A stretch of 64,000 nt of DNA from Phragmites australis (Eukaryota; Streptophyta; Magnoliopsida; Poales; Poaceae), in NCBI RefSeq assembly GCF_958298935.1, contig NC_084921.1:50703001-50767000 (forward strand), in the 5' to 3' direction. A program made the translations under genes and the position numbers. Positions within the stretch are counted from its first letter, which is position 1. The number at the start of each line of letters is the position of its first letter. Under the pieces are notes generated by a model. That model was not told the DNA's origin. It searched no databases and saw nothing but the letters and a program-made list of their open reading frames with translations. This document shows positions 21,420 to 34,012 of the stretch, piece after piece.

Positions 21420-22309
21420 TAGGGATGAAAATGGTTCAGAAACGAGCGGTAAAAGGCCTCAACCACTTTCACTTTCATGTTTTCTCTCGTTAGCGAATGC
21501 GATGACGATAGTGTCAGAAACGAATACGGCATCAGTATTACAGGAAAATCAGAAGCGATATTATGAGACGAAAACATGCCATTATCGATCGGGAATCGAT
21601 AATTCAAAACGGCATGCATGATAAATTATATCCAAGTGTTTAACACAAATGGTAAGTTCATACATAATGTATAGGATTGCCATCTCAAGATTCGCACTAA
21701 GGGATGGTAATCTGGTATTATGGGTACGGGTAATGCTTATCCATACCTGTACCGTCAGTTTTTGCTCCGCCCGCGGGTATACCCTCAAACGCCTGCGGGC
21801 GAAGAGTGGGGACCAAACCCGTTGCCCGTGGGTATACTCATTTACCTGCTGACGGCAGGGGGCGGGAAGGGGCTGGGTGGCGGCGTGGGGCAGGGCTTGC
21901 AGCGGCAGTGCGGCTCGAGGTGGGGAGAAGAGGGGCTAGGCTTCTGGCAGAGTGGCTCAAGGCGGGGAGGTGCGGCGCCTGGAAGATAGCTCATGGCCCT
22001 GCGGGGCGGGGCGCCCGGCAGAGCAACTCGGGGTGTGGAGGTGTAGTGCCTGGACGGTGTGAGAAGGTGAGTGAGATGTTGGGTGGCCGGTAAAGGAAGC
22101 GGTAAAAATAGTCGGAAACTGTAGAAAAATGGAAACGATCGGAAATTGCTCAAATCATTTTCAGTTTCATATTTTTTTCTCAGAATTAGAATCGAAAACG
22201 ATAAGATCGAAAATTATCAGGAACAAATATATGCTATTACTTTTTAGTTTAGATGGAAACTATCTCCGGTCATACGGAAATTTCCATTTTCAATTTCATC
22301 CTTACCCAG
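21420..22309. mobile_element. hAT-like non-autonomous element, probably with a nested insertion
   Basis: The left end TAGGGATGAAAATGG (21420) faces the right end, whose reverse complement is TAAGGATGAAATTG (ending near 22309). Both ends are rich in GAAAACG/CGAAAAT motifs typical of this grass hAT group. The flanking octamers share only 5 of 8 bases. The central part (about 21690-22080), with GGGTACGGGTAATG and a GC-rich core, differs in composition and is probably a second element inserted into the first. Confidence 0.5.
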
Positions 22310-23732
22310 AGGTAGGGGATAGCCCCTCCTGCGCTGGTGCGCGCGGGCTGACAGGTAAAGAGAGGGGCTGGACCGATATGGGATGTTCTGTGAAAGGTGA
22401 AATGGGCCGGGTGAGAGATGAGTGAAAGGAAGAAAAGGGAAGGGGCATGTGGGCCTGCTCGGCTGGGCTGCAAAGAGAAGAAGAAAGACATACTCGGGGC
22501 AAGGAAACAGGAATAATTGACAACCCACTGCTTCATCTCTTTCTTTTTTTACTTAAAAATATATCCACATCTGCATGTACATGTATGCAGCATAAATTTG
22601 TATATGTGTAGCTCTTCTGGCATGCCAAAATGACATCGTACAATGGCCGTGTCATAACAACATGGTTAGCTTCACTACCTTCCTTTTCTTCCTCTTCCTG
22701 TCTCCTGGCCATCTCATGCTTCCGGTGTCTTCCTTCTCCACGATCATATGTGGTCGACGGGGGCATCGCGATGGTCGGAGGCCGAGCACGGCGGCGAAGT
22801 GCTGGAAGCCGAGTGCGGCTGCAGAGCGTTGGGCGGCCACGGCGTCACGCGCGGAGGCTGACACATGGGAGGATGGGGACTGCAGCTAGGAGGCGAGCGT
22901 GCTGCGACTGCGAGGCAAGGAAGGCGGAGTCGTCGCTAGCGAGACAAGGCGAAGCAAGCGCCGGGGAGAAAATGAATCAAGAAAGCGGTGCGTCACTGAC
23001 AAAGGAAAAACGAGGGTGTCGTGAGCGCGACCGGTCGCGTGATATATATCCCGGTCCAAAGTATAAGTTACCCACGAGAAAACATTTGTATCCGCAACCA
23101 CTGCAGTTGCAAAGGGATTTTAATTTTGTGCAGGTGCGGATTTCGCCCAAATCGCCACATGTGCTCCAAATGAGGTTAGTCCCATGTCTGATAGGTCTAT
23201 AACATTTGTTTTCACCCAACAGATTATTAAACAAAAGAATAAAAGACAAAACCAGGCGAGGCGAGGCGAGATCGACCAACGCACTACGCCGATTCGACAC
23301 GCTGGAATGGGGCAGGAGGCAGGCTACCGGCCTGCACAGATCAGCATCGATCTGGATCCGCCGAACAACACAACTACTCGTCGCAAATCCGCTACTGGTG
23401 ATGCATAACTGGCGCCCATGTACCTGTAGGCGACGAGGGAAATTTTAAACAACGGCGCACGAAGCCCGGATGGGTAGAGATGCGGCACCGATCATGTGCC
23501 GGCCGTGTATGTATCGGCAGCCTTCGAGTCTTCCCCGACAAAACACAACACGTCGCCGTTGGACGATAAGATACGAGTGTCCATACATCTCGGGCCCCGC
23601 GTCTGCCAGACCGGGATCCAATCGAATCTGGCTGCGTAGTGGAGGCCACATTTCAGTTTCTGCCTTCTCCGTCCAATTGGTGACTTGTTGAGCGATTTTT
23701 TTTAAACGGTGGGATCTATTTTTATGATCTTT
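22310..23732. other. Intergenic DNA
   Basis: Composition varies and open frames up to 190 codons (22630-23202, +) are present, but they are Arg/Ser-rich, overlap frames of similar length on the other strand and show no family motif. No gene is called. Confidence 0.45.
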
Positions 23733-24034
23733 GGGCCTGTTTGGCAGAGCTCCAGATTCAGCTTCTGAGCTGAATCTGGAAGAGCTCTGCCAAACGGCAG
23801 AATTTGGCTTTAGCTCCCTGAGTGAATCACTTCTCCTGATTCATTGAAATGAACTAGAAGCTGAGGAGCTGAAAAAATTAGCTTCTCCTGAGGAGCTGAC
23901 CACGCTGATTCTCCTGATTAATAGAATTTATCCTAGAGAATCATTAAGAATCATTTTCAGCCACAGAATCACTTCCTCAGAGAATCAATTTTTTTAGAGA
24001 ATTTGAATCAGGAGAAGTTCTGCCAAACAGGCCC
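23733..24034. mobile_element. 302-bp MITE with GGGCCTGTTTGGCAGA ends
   Basis: The first 16 bases, GGGCCTGTTTGGCAGA, reappear as reverse complement at 24019-24034, and TTT lies on both sides. The interior is built from AGCTTCTCCTGA and GAATCA motifs in both orientations. It is a miniature inverted-repeat element with no coding capacity. The MITE at 38904-39194 shares its TTTGGCAGAGCTC end. Confidence 0.85.
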
Positions 24035-24037
24035 TTT

Positions 24038-24852
24038 ATGTTGGAGATAGGATCGAGCGAGCCGCTCCGTACGAGTCCGCGAAAAATCGGAAAAATTCCA
24101 TGCATATCACGCGAGTGCAGTGCTCGAACGCAGCTGCCTCGGCACGGGAGCTCTGTGCTTCTTTCGTCATTGCCAATCGAGTTATGGCTCGGATGCTGTT
24201 GGGCGATTAAGTAGGCTGGGTTGGTGCTTAACTCGTCCTATGGGATTCGCTAATCTTCTTTATTTATGCTATTCGTTAATCTATGCAGGAAAAAAAAATT
24301 GCGAGTACGATACGAAGGAAGGATGGTTTGGTCAGGTTGATTGGTTGTACCTCCCAGTCCCAGCCTTGATCGAGCTGTGCATGACCCAATCGCCTCCAAA
24401 CACCGGCTCAGTTCAATTGCTGTCGTCGCAATCAATCGCCCCCAATGTCTTCGCTCCAGCGTCCCTGCATGCCTGGATCAATCATGGAGTCATTTCGCTT
24501 TAGGACAACTTCATTGTATAATTCATCAAGACGTGATAGAGTCTGCCACATCACAAAGGTGCTAAGTTTTACTTTCCTCTCCAATATGTAGTATTTCTTT
24601 CTCTCAAAGTGGATCCCACAACATGCTGTAAAAATTTCCCCAACAACTCTTCTAAGGTGTTGCTTGCTAGCAACTTATACTCCAGTATGAAGCACCTTGA
24701 GAATTTTTCCCTCTTTTACCTTAGCACCCTCAAGAATTCAACGCTGGAGCTGCTCTTAGGAGTCGGGACCTAATCTGCGTAGCATTCCATTCTCATTCCA
24801 ATGTAGACTTTGAAGGCCTATACACTTAAAAATAAATAAAAATAGATACATG
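24038..24852. other. Intergenic DNA
   Basis: Contains only short frames (longest 127 codons at 24120-24503) without domain signal. Nothing else is supported. Confidence 0.45.
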
Positions 24853-24854
24853 TA

Positions 24855-25097
24855 CTACCTCCATTCTTTTTTACGTGTCTTTATTCACTTTTCGTTCTTT
24901 TTTACGTGTCTTTATTCACTTTTTGTGATCATTGAAACGTAATTATGACTATAAATTTGTATAATTAGTTTTTATTGAAGCATTTGTGAGGACAAATCTA
25001 ATTATATAATTTCCGTATACTCAATCTTAACAACTTTAGACATATTGGTGGCCAAACATTTCAACTAAAAAACAAATAAAAAAAAGAAGAGATGGAG
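24855..25097. mobile_element. Stowaway-like MITE
   Basis: The ends CTACCTCCATTCTTTTTT and, reversed, CTCCATCTCTTCTTTTTT are flanked by TA at 24853-24854 and 25098-25099. CTCC-type ends with a TA duplication are the mark of Stowaway/mariner MITEs. A 30-base internal duplication (TTTACGTGTCTTTATTCACTT twice, from about 24867) lies at the left end. Confidence 0.75.
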
Positions 25098-25512
25098 TAT
25101 TAATTGTTGGATTGTACCATGAGACCATTTTTTAGCAGTGACATCATGTGGATGGGAACTTGGTTCTCTGCTGCAACCAAAACCAATGGTGTGCTACTAA
25201 CGGATTAGTTTGGCAATTAGGTATGATACTTGCTTTTGGTTCTACGGCATTGGGCCAGCCATGCGCGCAGGTTAGGATTGTGGAGCTGAATGGGCTACCA
25301 GTTAGTGGAAGTGTGGAACGCATGCATATGTGAGTATGTGACAGCCTCTTGGATATGTTGATGTCTAGTTGTCAGCCAGCAGATGGTTGCATAGATGAGT
25401 GGGTACATGGTGCCCCTCTACCTCAATGACACATATCAGTCGGCAGTTCAGTTTGGGGTCCGATGGGTTATCACACAGATTCTGCCTTTTAAGGGTTTGT
25501 CAAAATGTTGTA

Positions 25513-26206
25513 CTTCCTCTCATCCTAAATATAAGAGAATCTTTACAGTACATCATGATACTAGATTGTGGAGAGTATCATTGTTGTGATCCAACCGTCT
25601 ATTTTAGTAGGTATTATTGTAATTATCTTGGTACCTTTAAGGTAATTACGTCATTGACTGACCGGACTTCGGACTTTCGCCACCCATCGACCGGCCGATG
25701 GAGGGTGAAAACCCTAATAAATGAAATGAACAGAATAAGTGAAAGCTTATCTGAAGAATAAACTAACATTTTGATCTTCCCTAATTAAACATATAATTTA
25801 CAAGTTTATCATATTTTTTTTCCAATCCTACCCTTATGATACATATGATACTCTTTAATGATACCCATGATACTGATGGGCGATAAAGTATTATTGGACC
25901 AATCTAAACCATCGGATGAAAAAAATGGACGGCATGCGCTCATTTAGGTGTACCGTAAAAGTCTTCAAATATAAATCTATTAGGATATCAACACATATTT
26001 TAATATGTTAATTTGATTAATAATATTAATAAGAATATATTGTTTTAATAGAAAGAATTGTATATTATAAGTGTTTTTTATAATACATCTAAGTAACATC
26101 AACCTTATGTTATCAATTGATACGATTTTTAGCAGTTGATAGTTAAAACTAAAAATATTTTATTTAGAAAAAATATAAATAGATTTATATTTAGGATCAG
26201 TGATAG
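25513..26206. mobile_element. Stowaway/mariner-like element, 694 bp
   Basis: The left end CTTCCTCTCATCCTAAATATAA pairs with the reversed right end CTATCACTGATCCTAAATATAA, and TA borders each side (25511-25512 and 26207-26208). The TCCTAAATATAA core is shared by grass Stowaway families. The interior also has inward copies of the motif near 25965, so internal duplication or nesting is likely. There is no transposase frame. Confidence 0.65.
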
Positions 26207-26208
26207 TA

Positions 26209-27044
26209 AGCACCAATATGATTCCCCTTCTATTAGGTAGTTGAGCCAAAGATTAATGCTACTGGATGTCTTGAAATTCATGTGTGAATATCTCTCTCAG
26301 ATGCGCTGATGTTTTCAGGTTTGTGACGTTTTATACAGAACAGAGCATGATCCATCGTGATGCCAAGAACAGGTTGTTAGAAGTTAGTAGAAAGACAGTA
26401 CAGCAGGATCCAGGATTGATCCACCGGGTCCATAGGAATTGACAACGTAAGACTCGGCACAACTACCGATCCTCCTCCTCCAACGTCTAGTAGAAACAGT
26501 ACTTGCATAGAGCAACAGCTTTAGCCTTGGATTCTCCATGGCAACCATACCTGCCTCCTTTTCTTTCGGGAGAGAAAACAAAGTTAACATAGGATCCATT
26601 GCGTGCACATTTGACTCATGCCGTCCCATGGATCCATTGTGCTGATCGTGTCTGAAATATTGAAATGCAGTCGCAGACTAGCTACTACGGATGGGCGGGA
26701 TCTGTGAATCTATTTAGTTCAATTTAATTAACTAATTAATCATTTAAAATAACTATTATTTAATTTAAATTAAATTAAAATAAATCTACGGATATCTACG
26801 GATCACTCCAATTGTATCGTCTTCAAAAGAAAAAGAAAACGCTCTTTAACCCGTCATTAATCGGTACTAATCAGTTGCATGATGCGGGGCCCACCCAGCC
26901 GCGCCACCTATCTCGCCTTGGCCTTCCTTCCTCGCCCTGCTCTGGTTTGGTTCTCTTCAAGCCAGCCACCGCAAAGAGCGCAGCAAAGCTGGCTGGACTC
27001 CCTCTGACAGCTCAGCTAGCCTCGCTCCTTCCTTCCCTAGCTCC
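26209..27044. other. Patellin upstream region
   Basis: No gene or defined repeat. The last 150 bases become pyrimidine-rich, as is common in grass core promoters. Confidence 0.45.
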
Positions 27045-27150
27045 CTATATCTCTCATCCCCTGCATCCCCTCGAACCCTAATCCCAGCACAGCGCTCCAC
27101 TCTCTCTCTCTCTCTTTCTCTCTCTCGTTTCCAAAGCGTGCCTGAGAGAG
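27045..27150 (+). promoter_or_regulatory. Core promoter and CT-rich leader of the patellin gene
   Basis: CTATAT at 27045-27050 is a weak TATA match, about 100 bases before the start codon. A (CT)n tract at 27099-27127 lies in the predicted 5'UTR. Such CT-rich leaders are frequent in highly expressed grass genes. The transcription start is not defined by sequence. Confidence 0.5.
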
Positions 27151-29514
27151 ATGGCAGAGGAGCCGCAGCCAGAGACCGCCGCCGCGCCGGCCGCGTCTGA
27201 GGTGGTCGTGACCGACGCGGCGCCGGCGGAGGCGGAGAAGAAGGTCGAGGTGCCTGCGGCGGAGGAAGCCGAGCCTGAGGACGAGGCGGGGAAGAAGGTT
27301 GATGAGGCGGCGGTCGCCGCCGACGATGCGGGGGCCATAGAGGGTACTGGGTCGTTCAAGGAGGAAAGCAACCTGGTGGCCGACCTGCCCGACCCGGAGA
27401 AGAAAGCGCTCGACGAGTTCAAGCAGCTGATCGCCGCCGCCCTCGCCGCCGGTGAGTTCAACCTTCCTCCCCCTCCGCCGCCGCCAAAGACCAAGGCCGA
27501 GGAGGCCAAGACCGAGGAGCTGTCCAAGGAGGAGTCCAAGGCCGAGGAGCCGGCCAAATCCGAGGCGCCGGCGAAGGCGGCAGCGGAGGAGCCAAAAACC
27601 GAGGCGGCCGCGGAAGCTCCGGCCGAGGAGGCGAAGGCGAAGGCGGCGGCCGAGGACACCAAGGCTGATGCATGGGCCGAGAAGGCCAAGCCGGTCGAGC
27701 CGGAGCCGGAGCCGGAGGAGAAGACCGTCGTGGTCACCGAGGAGGGCACCACCAAGACGGTGGAGGCGATTGAGGAAAACGTCGTGCCCGCTGCCGCCGC
27801 CACAACGGAGGAGGCAGCGGCGCCGGAAGCGGAGGCGCAGGCGGCCGCGCCTGAGCTCGTGCTGATCTGGGGAGTGCCGCTGGTGGGCGACGACGAGCGT
27901 ACGGACACGGTGCTGCTCAAGTTCCTGCGCGCGCGGGAGTTCAAGGTGAAGGAGGCCATGGCAATGCTCAAGTCCGCGGTGCTCTGGCGTAAGCGCTTCG
28001 GCATCAACGCACTACTCGACGCCGACCTTGGCCTGCCGGAGCTGGACAAGGTTGTGTTCTACCGCGGCGCCGACCGCGAGGGCCACCCCGTGTGCTACAA
28101 CGTCTACGGCGAGTTCCAGGACAAGGATCTCTACGAGAAGGCCTTCAGCGACGAGGATAAGCGGGAACGCTTCCTCAAGTGGCGCATCCAGCTGCTGGAG
28201 CGCGGCATCCTGTCAAAGCTGGATTTCGCGCCCAGCGGCATCTGCTCCATGGTGCAGGTCACCGACCTGAAGAACTCGCCGCCCATGCTCGGCAAGCACC
28301 GCCCCGTCACCCGCCAGGCCGTCGCACTGCTCCAGGACAACTACCCTGAATTCATTGCCAAGAAGGTAACGGCTCTATTGAATTGTTGACTTGGAATTTT
28401 GCAGCTGCAGGCCATTACGAATTTATGATTCAAAATGCCATAGTGTGATTCGAAAATTTAGCTCGTTAATGTGAAAGATTCCTTTCTTTGCGCGATTTAG
28501 TTTAACGTTGGGAGTGAATGATTATGCCAAAGCTTACTCATCGGGTACTGTCATAAAAGGTTGGACCTTTATGGTGTCGTGGGAATTTTTACTCTGATCC
28601 GGCTGGTTTGAAGTTGACTGTTGTCTTTTGGTATGTGCTTTTGGTAATCGTAGTGCAAATCGGGATATTTTCTTTTTCGTATATGTCAGGCTTGGACAAC
28701 TAGTGAGTTGAGACATTGTTTACTATTACCGATTTGAAGTTGATTACAATTTGAAAGTTACTATTTCAAATGTGGAATGGTATCATAAAATTTCGTTGGT
28801 CACCTTGCACAGGTGTTCATCAATGTGCCATGGTGGTATCTCGCTGCCAACAAGATGATGAGCCCGTTCCTCACACAGCGCACCAAGAGCAAGTTCGTTT
28901 TTGCTAGCCCGGCCAAGTCAGCAGAGACCCTCTTCAGGTTTGGCACGCAAAATTCTTGACAGTTGCGTGCATATTAGATCTTCCAGGCATTGCTTATAAA
29001 TTATTTCTAACCAAATTCAGATACATCGCGGCTGAGCAAGTTCCTGTCCAATTTGGAGGCCTCTTCAAGGAGGATGATCCTGAGTTCACCACCTCCGATT
29101 CTGTCACCGAGCTCACTATCAAAGCCTCATCCAAAGAAACCATCGAGATTCCTGTCACTGAGGTTGTCCCTTGTGTACATTCTAAATTACTTCTCATGAA
29201 CCTTGCAGCACTTAGATTGTTGATACTAACAGCTGTTTACAAATGTGCTACTTTTGTAGAACTCGACAATTGTATGGGAACTCCGGGTGCTCGGTTGGGA
29301 GGTGAGCTATGGCGCAGAGTTCACCCCCGACTCCGAGGGTGGATACACTGTCATCGTGCAGAAAACAAGGAAGGTGCCCGCCAACGAGGAACCAATCATG
29401 AAGGGAACCTTCAAGGTTGGTGACCCCGGCAAACTTGTGCTAACTATCAACAACCCTGCATCCAAGAAGAAGAAGCTCCTTTACAGATCGAAGGTCAAGA
29501 GCACCAGCGAATGA
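27151..29514 (+). CDS. Patellin-like SEC14/CRAL-TRIO and GOLD domain protein
   Basis: Four exons (27151-28365, 28813-28937, 29021-29162, 29260-29514) with GT-AG introns give 578 aa. Residues 1-235 are an acidic Ala/Glu/Lys/Pro-rich tail with PEST-like runs and a nine-proline stretch. Next come the CRAL-TRIO N-terminal helix region (DTVLLKFLRAREFKVKEAM), the SEC14 lipid-binding domain through VFINVPWWYLAANKMMSPFL, and a C-terminal GOLD domain (VPVQFGGL, STIVWELRVLGWEVSYG, ending KKKKLLYRSK). Patellins bind phosphoinositides and other phospholipids at the plasma membrane and cell plate and act in vesicle traffic and cytokinesis; this is inferred here from the domain set. The start ATG follows the CT-rich leader in AGAGATGGC context. 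Exon 1 is very GC-rich, later exons less so. Confidence 0.95.
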
Positions 29515-30679
29515 GTTTGAGGTTGCATGCAGCCGCCTGGGTCCTACATTTACATGATCAACAGTTCATGTCAGCATTCTATATCTGTTTAATTAAGAGA
29601 GGGTGCAGCCTTTTGGTTTGGTTCTTTAATTTATTGGTTTGCTGTTTTTGGTTCATATTCTATATTTGTTTAATTAAACCAAAGTGAGCTTGTTTTTGTG
29701 AAAGTAATTGGAAGAGAGGGTGATAAGATAGTAATGACATTGTGATGAATGGTTTGTTGAGGGCCGGGGGGGGGGGGGAATTGTGGGAAGGACTGGGGAA
29801 TGTTACTCCTCTGTAGATCTGTATGTACATTGCATCTCTGGATTCTCATTGATATGTTAGCTTTACAGTACTTGCCATCATTGTTACTCTGTATGTTCTT
29901 CTCTTCATGTCCTTGTCTGTTAATGGAATGCTGTGTGCCATCCATGGATGCCAGGATATCTCCAACCATTCTCTGCCCGTTTCCAGCAAGAAGGGTTGTC
30001 TTCAGGATCGGTTGCAGAGATTGGTGATCATTGACTCATGGTTGCACTGAGAATTACTTACTGCCATTCCCTGTTTACTGACAGCACTTCACGTCTCATT
30101 AGGTAAAGGATGCGACTAAAGCAAGACATGTTTCAACTAGGGTTTAAAAATAGGATGGTAATCGTTTTGTTATCGTGGTTACCGGCTAATTTGATCCACA
30201 CAAAAATAATTTTTTTTTTAATAAAATTCGATCTATTTTTATCGAATTCTACTAAATTACTATACGGTTATTGACCTAGGTGGTTTTTAAATTCTATCGA
30301 ATTTGTGAATCCTACCTTTTACAAGCGCATTTCCTGTTTCAACCTCGTTGCATAGACTCGCTCACCTACCTGGACTGCATTCCAAAAAACAAGCAGTAAA
30401 AGGACAAGGCTGCAGGCCAAACGCAAAAGGGAAAGCGCCTGTGCTGCTCAGCGTGGGTGGAACATCCAGAGGCGCTGCCGCTCGTTCCAAGGCTGTCATC
30501 GTGTTCCTCAAACGACAACATGGGAAAAGAAAAACCAAACGAAGGAAAAGCGGGGCCGAAACAGCTGTTGCAAATAAAGAAGGCCAAAGAACATTGCTCG
30601 GCCAAAGCTCGCGTCCCCTTTGGCCATACCAGCAAATGCCAGTACTATAATGTCCAGATTGGCCATGCGCTCGGCGCTT
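29515..30679 (+). other. Patellin 3'UTR and intergenic DNA
   Basis: The first 200-400 bases are T-rich and likely 3'UTR. A 13-G run lies at 29766-29778. Around 30140-30320, GGTAATCGTTTTGTTATCGTGGTTACCGG-type repeats resemble the element fragment at 50986-51240. No gene was seen. Confidence 0.45.
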
Positions 30680-30682
30680 TTA

Positions 30683-31273
30683 GGGTCCGTTTGGTTCAAG
30701 GGATGAGGTGGAATGGGATGGGGCGATCCCTGTTTTTGTGTTGTTTGGTTCAGGGGCAGCAGGGATGGGATGATCCCTCCTGAGGAATATTCTCTCAATA
30801 TGCTGGATGAAGATATCCCTCAAAATATATGGGATGAAGCCATCCACCTTTGTTAATCATGCACATTAGTAAAATGATTAATGATATTAGTATACTTGTA
30901 TTACTTATTAGTACATATTACTACGAGATTAGAATTTGTAAGGGTTAATGTACTAATTATTGCTAATTAATGAGCTAATTAGAGTATGATTATGGTTAAT
31001 TAGTATATTTTATTGTTAATTAGTAATGATTATGGCAAGAGTAACTTAATACATGTTGGTGCATGTTGATTAGTGTATTATTAATAATTATTATTTAAAA
31101 TTAAAAAATATAATTAGTTGATGATTCTCATCCTCATCCGTCCTCGTCCCTCCAACCAAACAAAAAAGAGACTCATCCCATCCAACCAACCAAACAAAAA
31201 ACAGGATCATCCCATCCCTAAAAACAGGGACGGCCCTATCCCATCCCACTTTGTCTCCCAACCAAACGGACCC
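30683..31273. mobile_element. Tourist/PIF-Harbinger element, 591 bp
   Basis: GGGTCCGTTTGGTT starts the element and its exact reverse complement ends it at 31273. TTA flanks both ends (30680-30682 and 31274-31276), the TWA duplication of PIF/Harbinger elements. Subterminal GGGATGGGATGATCC copies also face each other. The centre is AT-rich and non-coding. Confidence 0.9.
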
Positions 31274-31276
31274 TTA

Positions 31277-31793
31277 ATGGCCGAATCGAGGGAGCTTTCG
31301 TTCTCTGTGGGGGAGCTCTGTGCTAACGAGACGCGTGTCGTTGACAAACGGGGGCCGCCGATGGTGGCTCGCGGTGTGTGTTTCTGCTCCGTCTTTGCGC
31401 AAAGGCCGGGGAAGGGGAGGTAGGGACCCTCAACGGGGAAATTCTCCGCCGTGGGTGCCCTCGCGGCATCGCCTGCAGGAAAATCCCATAAGATAAATTT
31501 TTGGCATTTGTTATGACCGGCACACATCAAATTAACACAAGATATAAAATAAATGGACGTCACTACTGTAAAAATTAGCATAAATATATAATAGCACAAG
31601 ATAGATGTCTAAAACCATTAAAAAATAACATAATGCCAATGTTTAAAACCACAACATATAAGAAAATCCGGGGCCTATGGAGATATGGGGACAGGGGGAT
31701 GAGAACGTACCCACCCCGCTCCACAACATGAGGGAAAGAACCCTCGTAGAGGGATAAATAGCCCCATCCTCACCATTTTAAAGGGGAATTACC
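31277..31793. other. Intergenic DNA
   Basis: No gene was seen. GGGGACAGGGGGATGAG and related purine-rich text near 31688-31775 resembles hAT-type repeat DNA, but no ends can be drawn. Confidence 0.4.
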
Positions 31794-32356
31794 CGATTTT
31801 TTTAATAATAATATTTTATTAGAAAAATGCAAAAACATTATTTAATATGGGAAACTTGCAAAAATATATTCCAGATGTCACTTCAATTACTAAATAAGGT
31901 GTTATCGGCAGTTAAAATGCTGACTAGTTCCTAAGATAGCCTATCGGCAGTGGGATATGTCAGCATACTAACTGCCGACATGTCCTGTGTCATGTGGATG
32001 ATATTCTAGCTACCTTTTGTGTATTTCAACATATTTAAGTGACAAAGTGTTCAACTATAAAATGTAGATATCGTTGATAGATATAATTTTCATATAAAAA
32101 TTATTTCAATTCGAGATCATATGAAAAAAGTTATGTTTTTTTATTTGAATATCATTTGTTGGATACAAGACCTGTCGGCTTCGATATGAGCTCGTCTCAC
32201 CTCCACATGTATGCCAAATGGAATATCGACACTTCAATTGTTGATAACACCCTTAGTTAACTATTGGAGTACCGACTGTCAACTATTTCTACAACTTTTT
32301 CATTTTGAGTAATATTTTTACAATTTTTAATAAAAATATTTAAAAAAATCAAATTA
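31794..32356. mobile_element. Possible MULE-like element with diverged long inverted repeats
   Basis: The left 150 bases (ATTTTTTTAATAATAATATT..., GGTGTTATCGGCAGTTAAAATG) resemble the reverse complement of the right end (ATTTTTTTAAATATTTTTATT..., GGTGTTATCAACAATTGAAGTG). Much of the match is AT-rich and therefore weak evidence. The GGTGTTATC block is the best anchor. No target duplication was found. Confidence 0.4.
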
Positions 32357-34012
32357 CTCGTCGTTAACACGGAATGGGCCATGACATCACTAATTGCACG
32401 TATCTAGTGATTGTGTTTGGTTGCGTGTATTTAGTGAGCCAGGCTCATTTGAGCCAAGTTATGTGTATGGAATGCTATTTGTTTGATTGACTATGTATGC
32501 TCAATCTAGCTAAAAAGATATTGAGTTTGGTTGCATATACGAATATATGTTGCATGAGACTAAAATAAAAAATAAGTGTTAACATAATATTTATTTTGTA
32601 TAAATACATTATGTAGTATTTAATTACCATTATTAACTGAGCGTATGCCTGTATCTTGCAAGTCTAGCTTTGAAGAAACACAAATTATTTTCGTTTCTGT
32701 AGAGCCAAGCTAAAACAATATTTTTTTCACCGGTAAACTAGATCCAAATACCCATCTAAACAACAAACACCAGAAACTGCATCCCGGGAGCTGGCCGGGC
32801 CTGTACAGACAACCAAACGCCCCTGATTGATTGGGTCCACCGTCCCGTTTCGTCGGAAAGACGGGCTCATGATTGATTGGGTGGACATGCACCTCTGTCG
32901 TGTTTGACGTCCGCGCGCCCATTTATTTAGGCAGCATCGGACGTGTCTCCCCAACTCTAGTGTTCCGCCGTGGCGGAGCCAGAATGTTTGCTCCCAGATG
33001 TCAATGGAAGTACTCGCATTTATCTGGACCTCATGCTCTGGATGCAAGAAGAGTTTGGCCCGGGGTGGTGGAGCCGAGGCCAAAAGAGAAAGCCGAGCGT
33101 GTTTGCTCGATTGGAGGCGTAAATCGGGGACTGACTCCTAGGCATTTCAAAGGACAACCCAAATCTTTTCGGTTGAAAATCAACCAAGAACTGAGCAGCC
33201 GGTCATGACGAAGATGAACAAGAAGCCCTCCCCAGAATTGCGTTCCCCCGCCCCCCGGGGGGTCCTGGCATCCCGGTTCCATTTGGGTCCACCGTCCACG
33301 CCGAGCTAGCTGGGAAAGCACTGTGCATTCATCCGTACGGATCGCACGTCGATGATGAAATGCGCTGCGAGTGCACAAGCGAAATACAGGCATCGTTCTT
33401 GGGCGACTGGACCAGTCCAGACCGTGCCGCGGTGCAGGGACCAACCGGACAACCGGGGTCCGTGGCCATCCGTCCAGGCGGTCCATGGTCTGGAAACCGG
33501 TGCGAGTACAGCTCCGTGCAACTCCACTTGCCCGCCGATCTACAGCGGAATCTGGATACTCGTGCTCGGAGCTAATTCTTGTTCGTGCGCACGGTCCTCG
33601 CAACGTCCCAATAATTGTCGTCTGCCTCTGCAATTCATATGTGGTCTGCTTAGCATACACACGTTGTCGCGACAAGGCCCCCTGCAGGTTCGTGTCACGC
33701 ACTCGCGACCTGCGAGGTAGGCAAGGTAAGGAGTCGTGGAGATCGGCATGTCTGGGTTCGAGTCGTGAACTCGTGATCTGACGCGGCCGAATAGTGTCCG
33801 GGGGCAAGTGTCCAACACGGGGCCGGCGGGCCCGTTTCGTGATCGGCGTTCCGGCTCCTAAACGAAATTCCCCAGCAGCGTCCGACTCCGATGACACAAC
33901 GGCCGGTCTCAGGCCATAAAGCGCGAACCCACCGCGCGTCAAGAGGCACATCAGCAACACGAGAAATCTAGCGACGTCAGATCGCGAGAAAGCTAGTTTG
34001 GCGACGCACAAC
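32357..34012. other. Upstream region of the strictosidine-synthase-like gene
   Basis: 32357-32760 is AT-rich. 32760-34010 is GC-rich with long chance frames on both strands that have no domain. CCATAAAGC near 33914 is the only weak TATA candidate, about 100 bases before the start codon. Confidence 0.45.

Noticed and set aside
27078..28049. 323-codon minus-strand frame opposite patellin exon 1
   Set aside because: Ser/Ala low-complexity translation that mirrors the repetitive GCC/GAG codons of the real gene.
33998..34012. Start of the SSL gene at 33998
   Set aside because: The codon there is TTG. The first ATG is at 34013 and directly opens the signal peptide.
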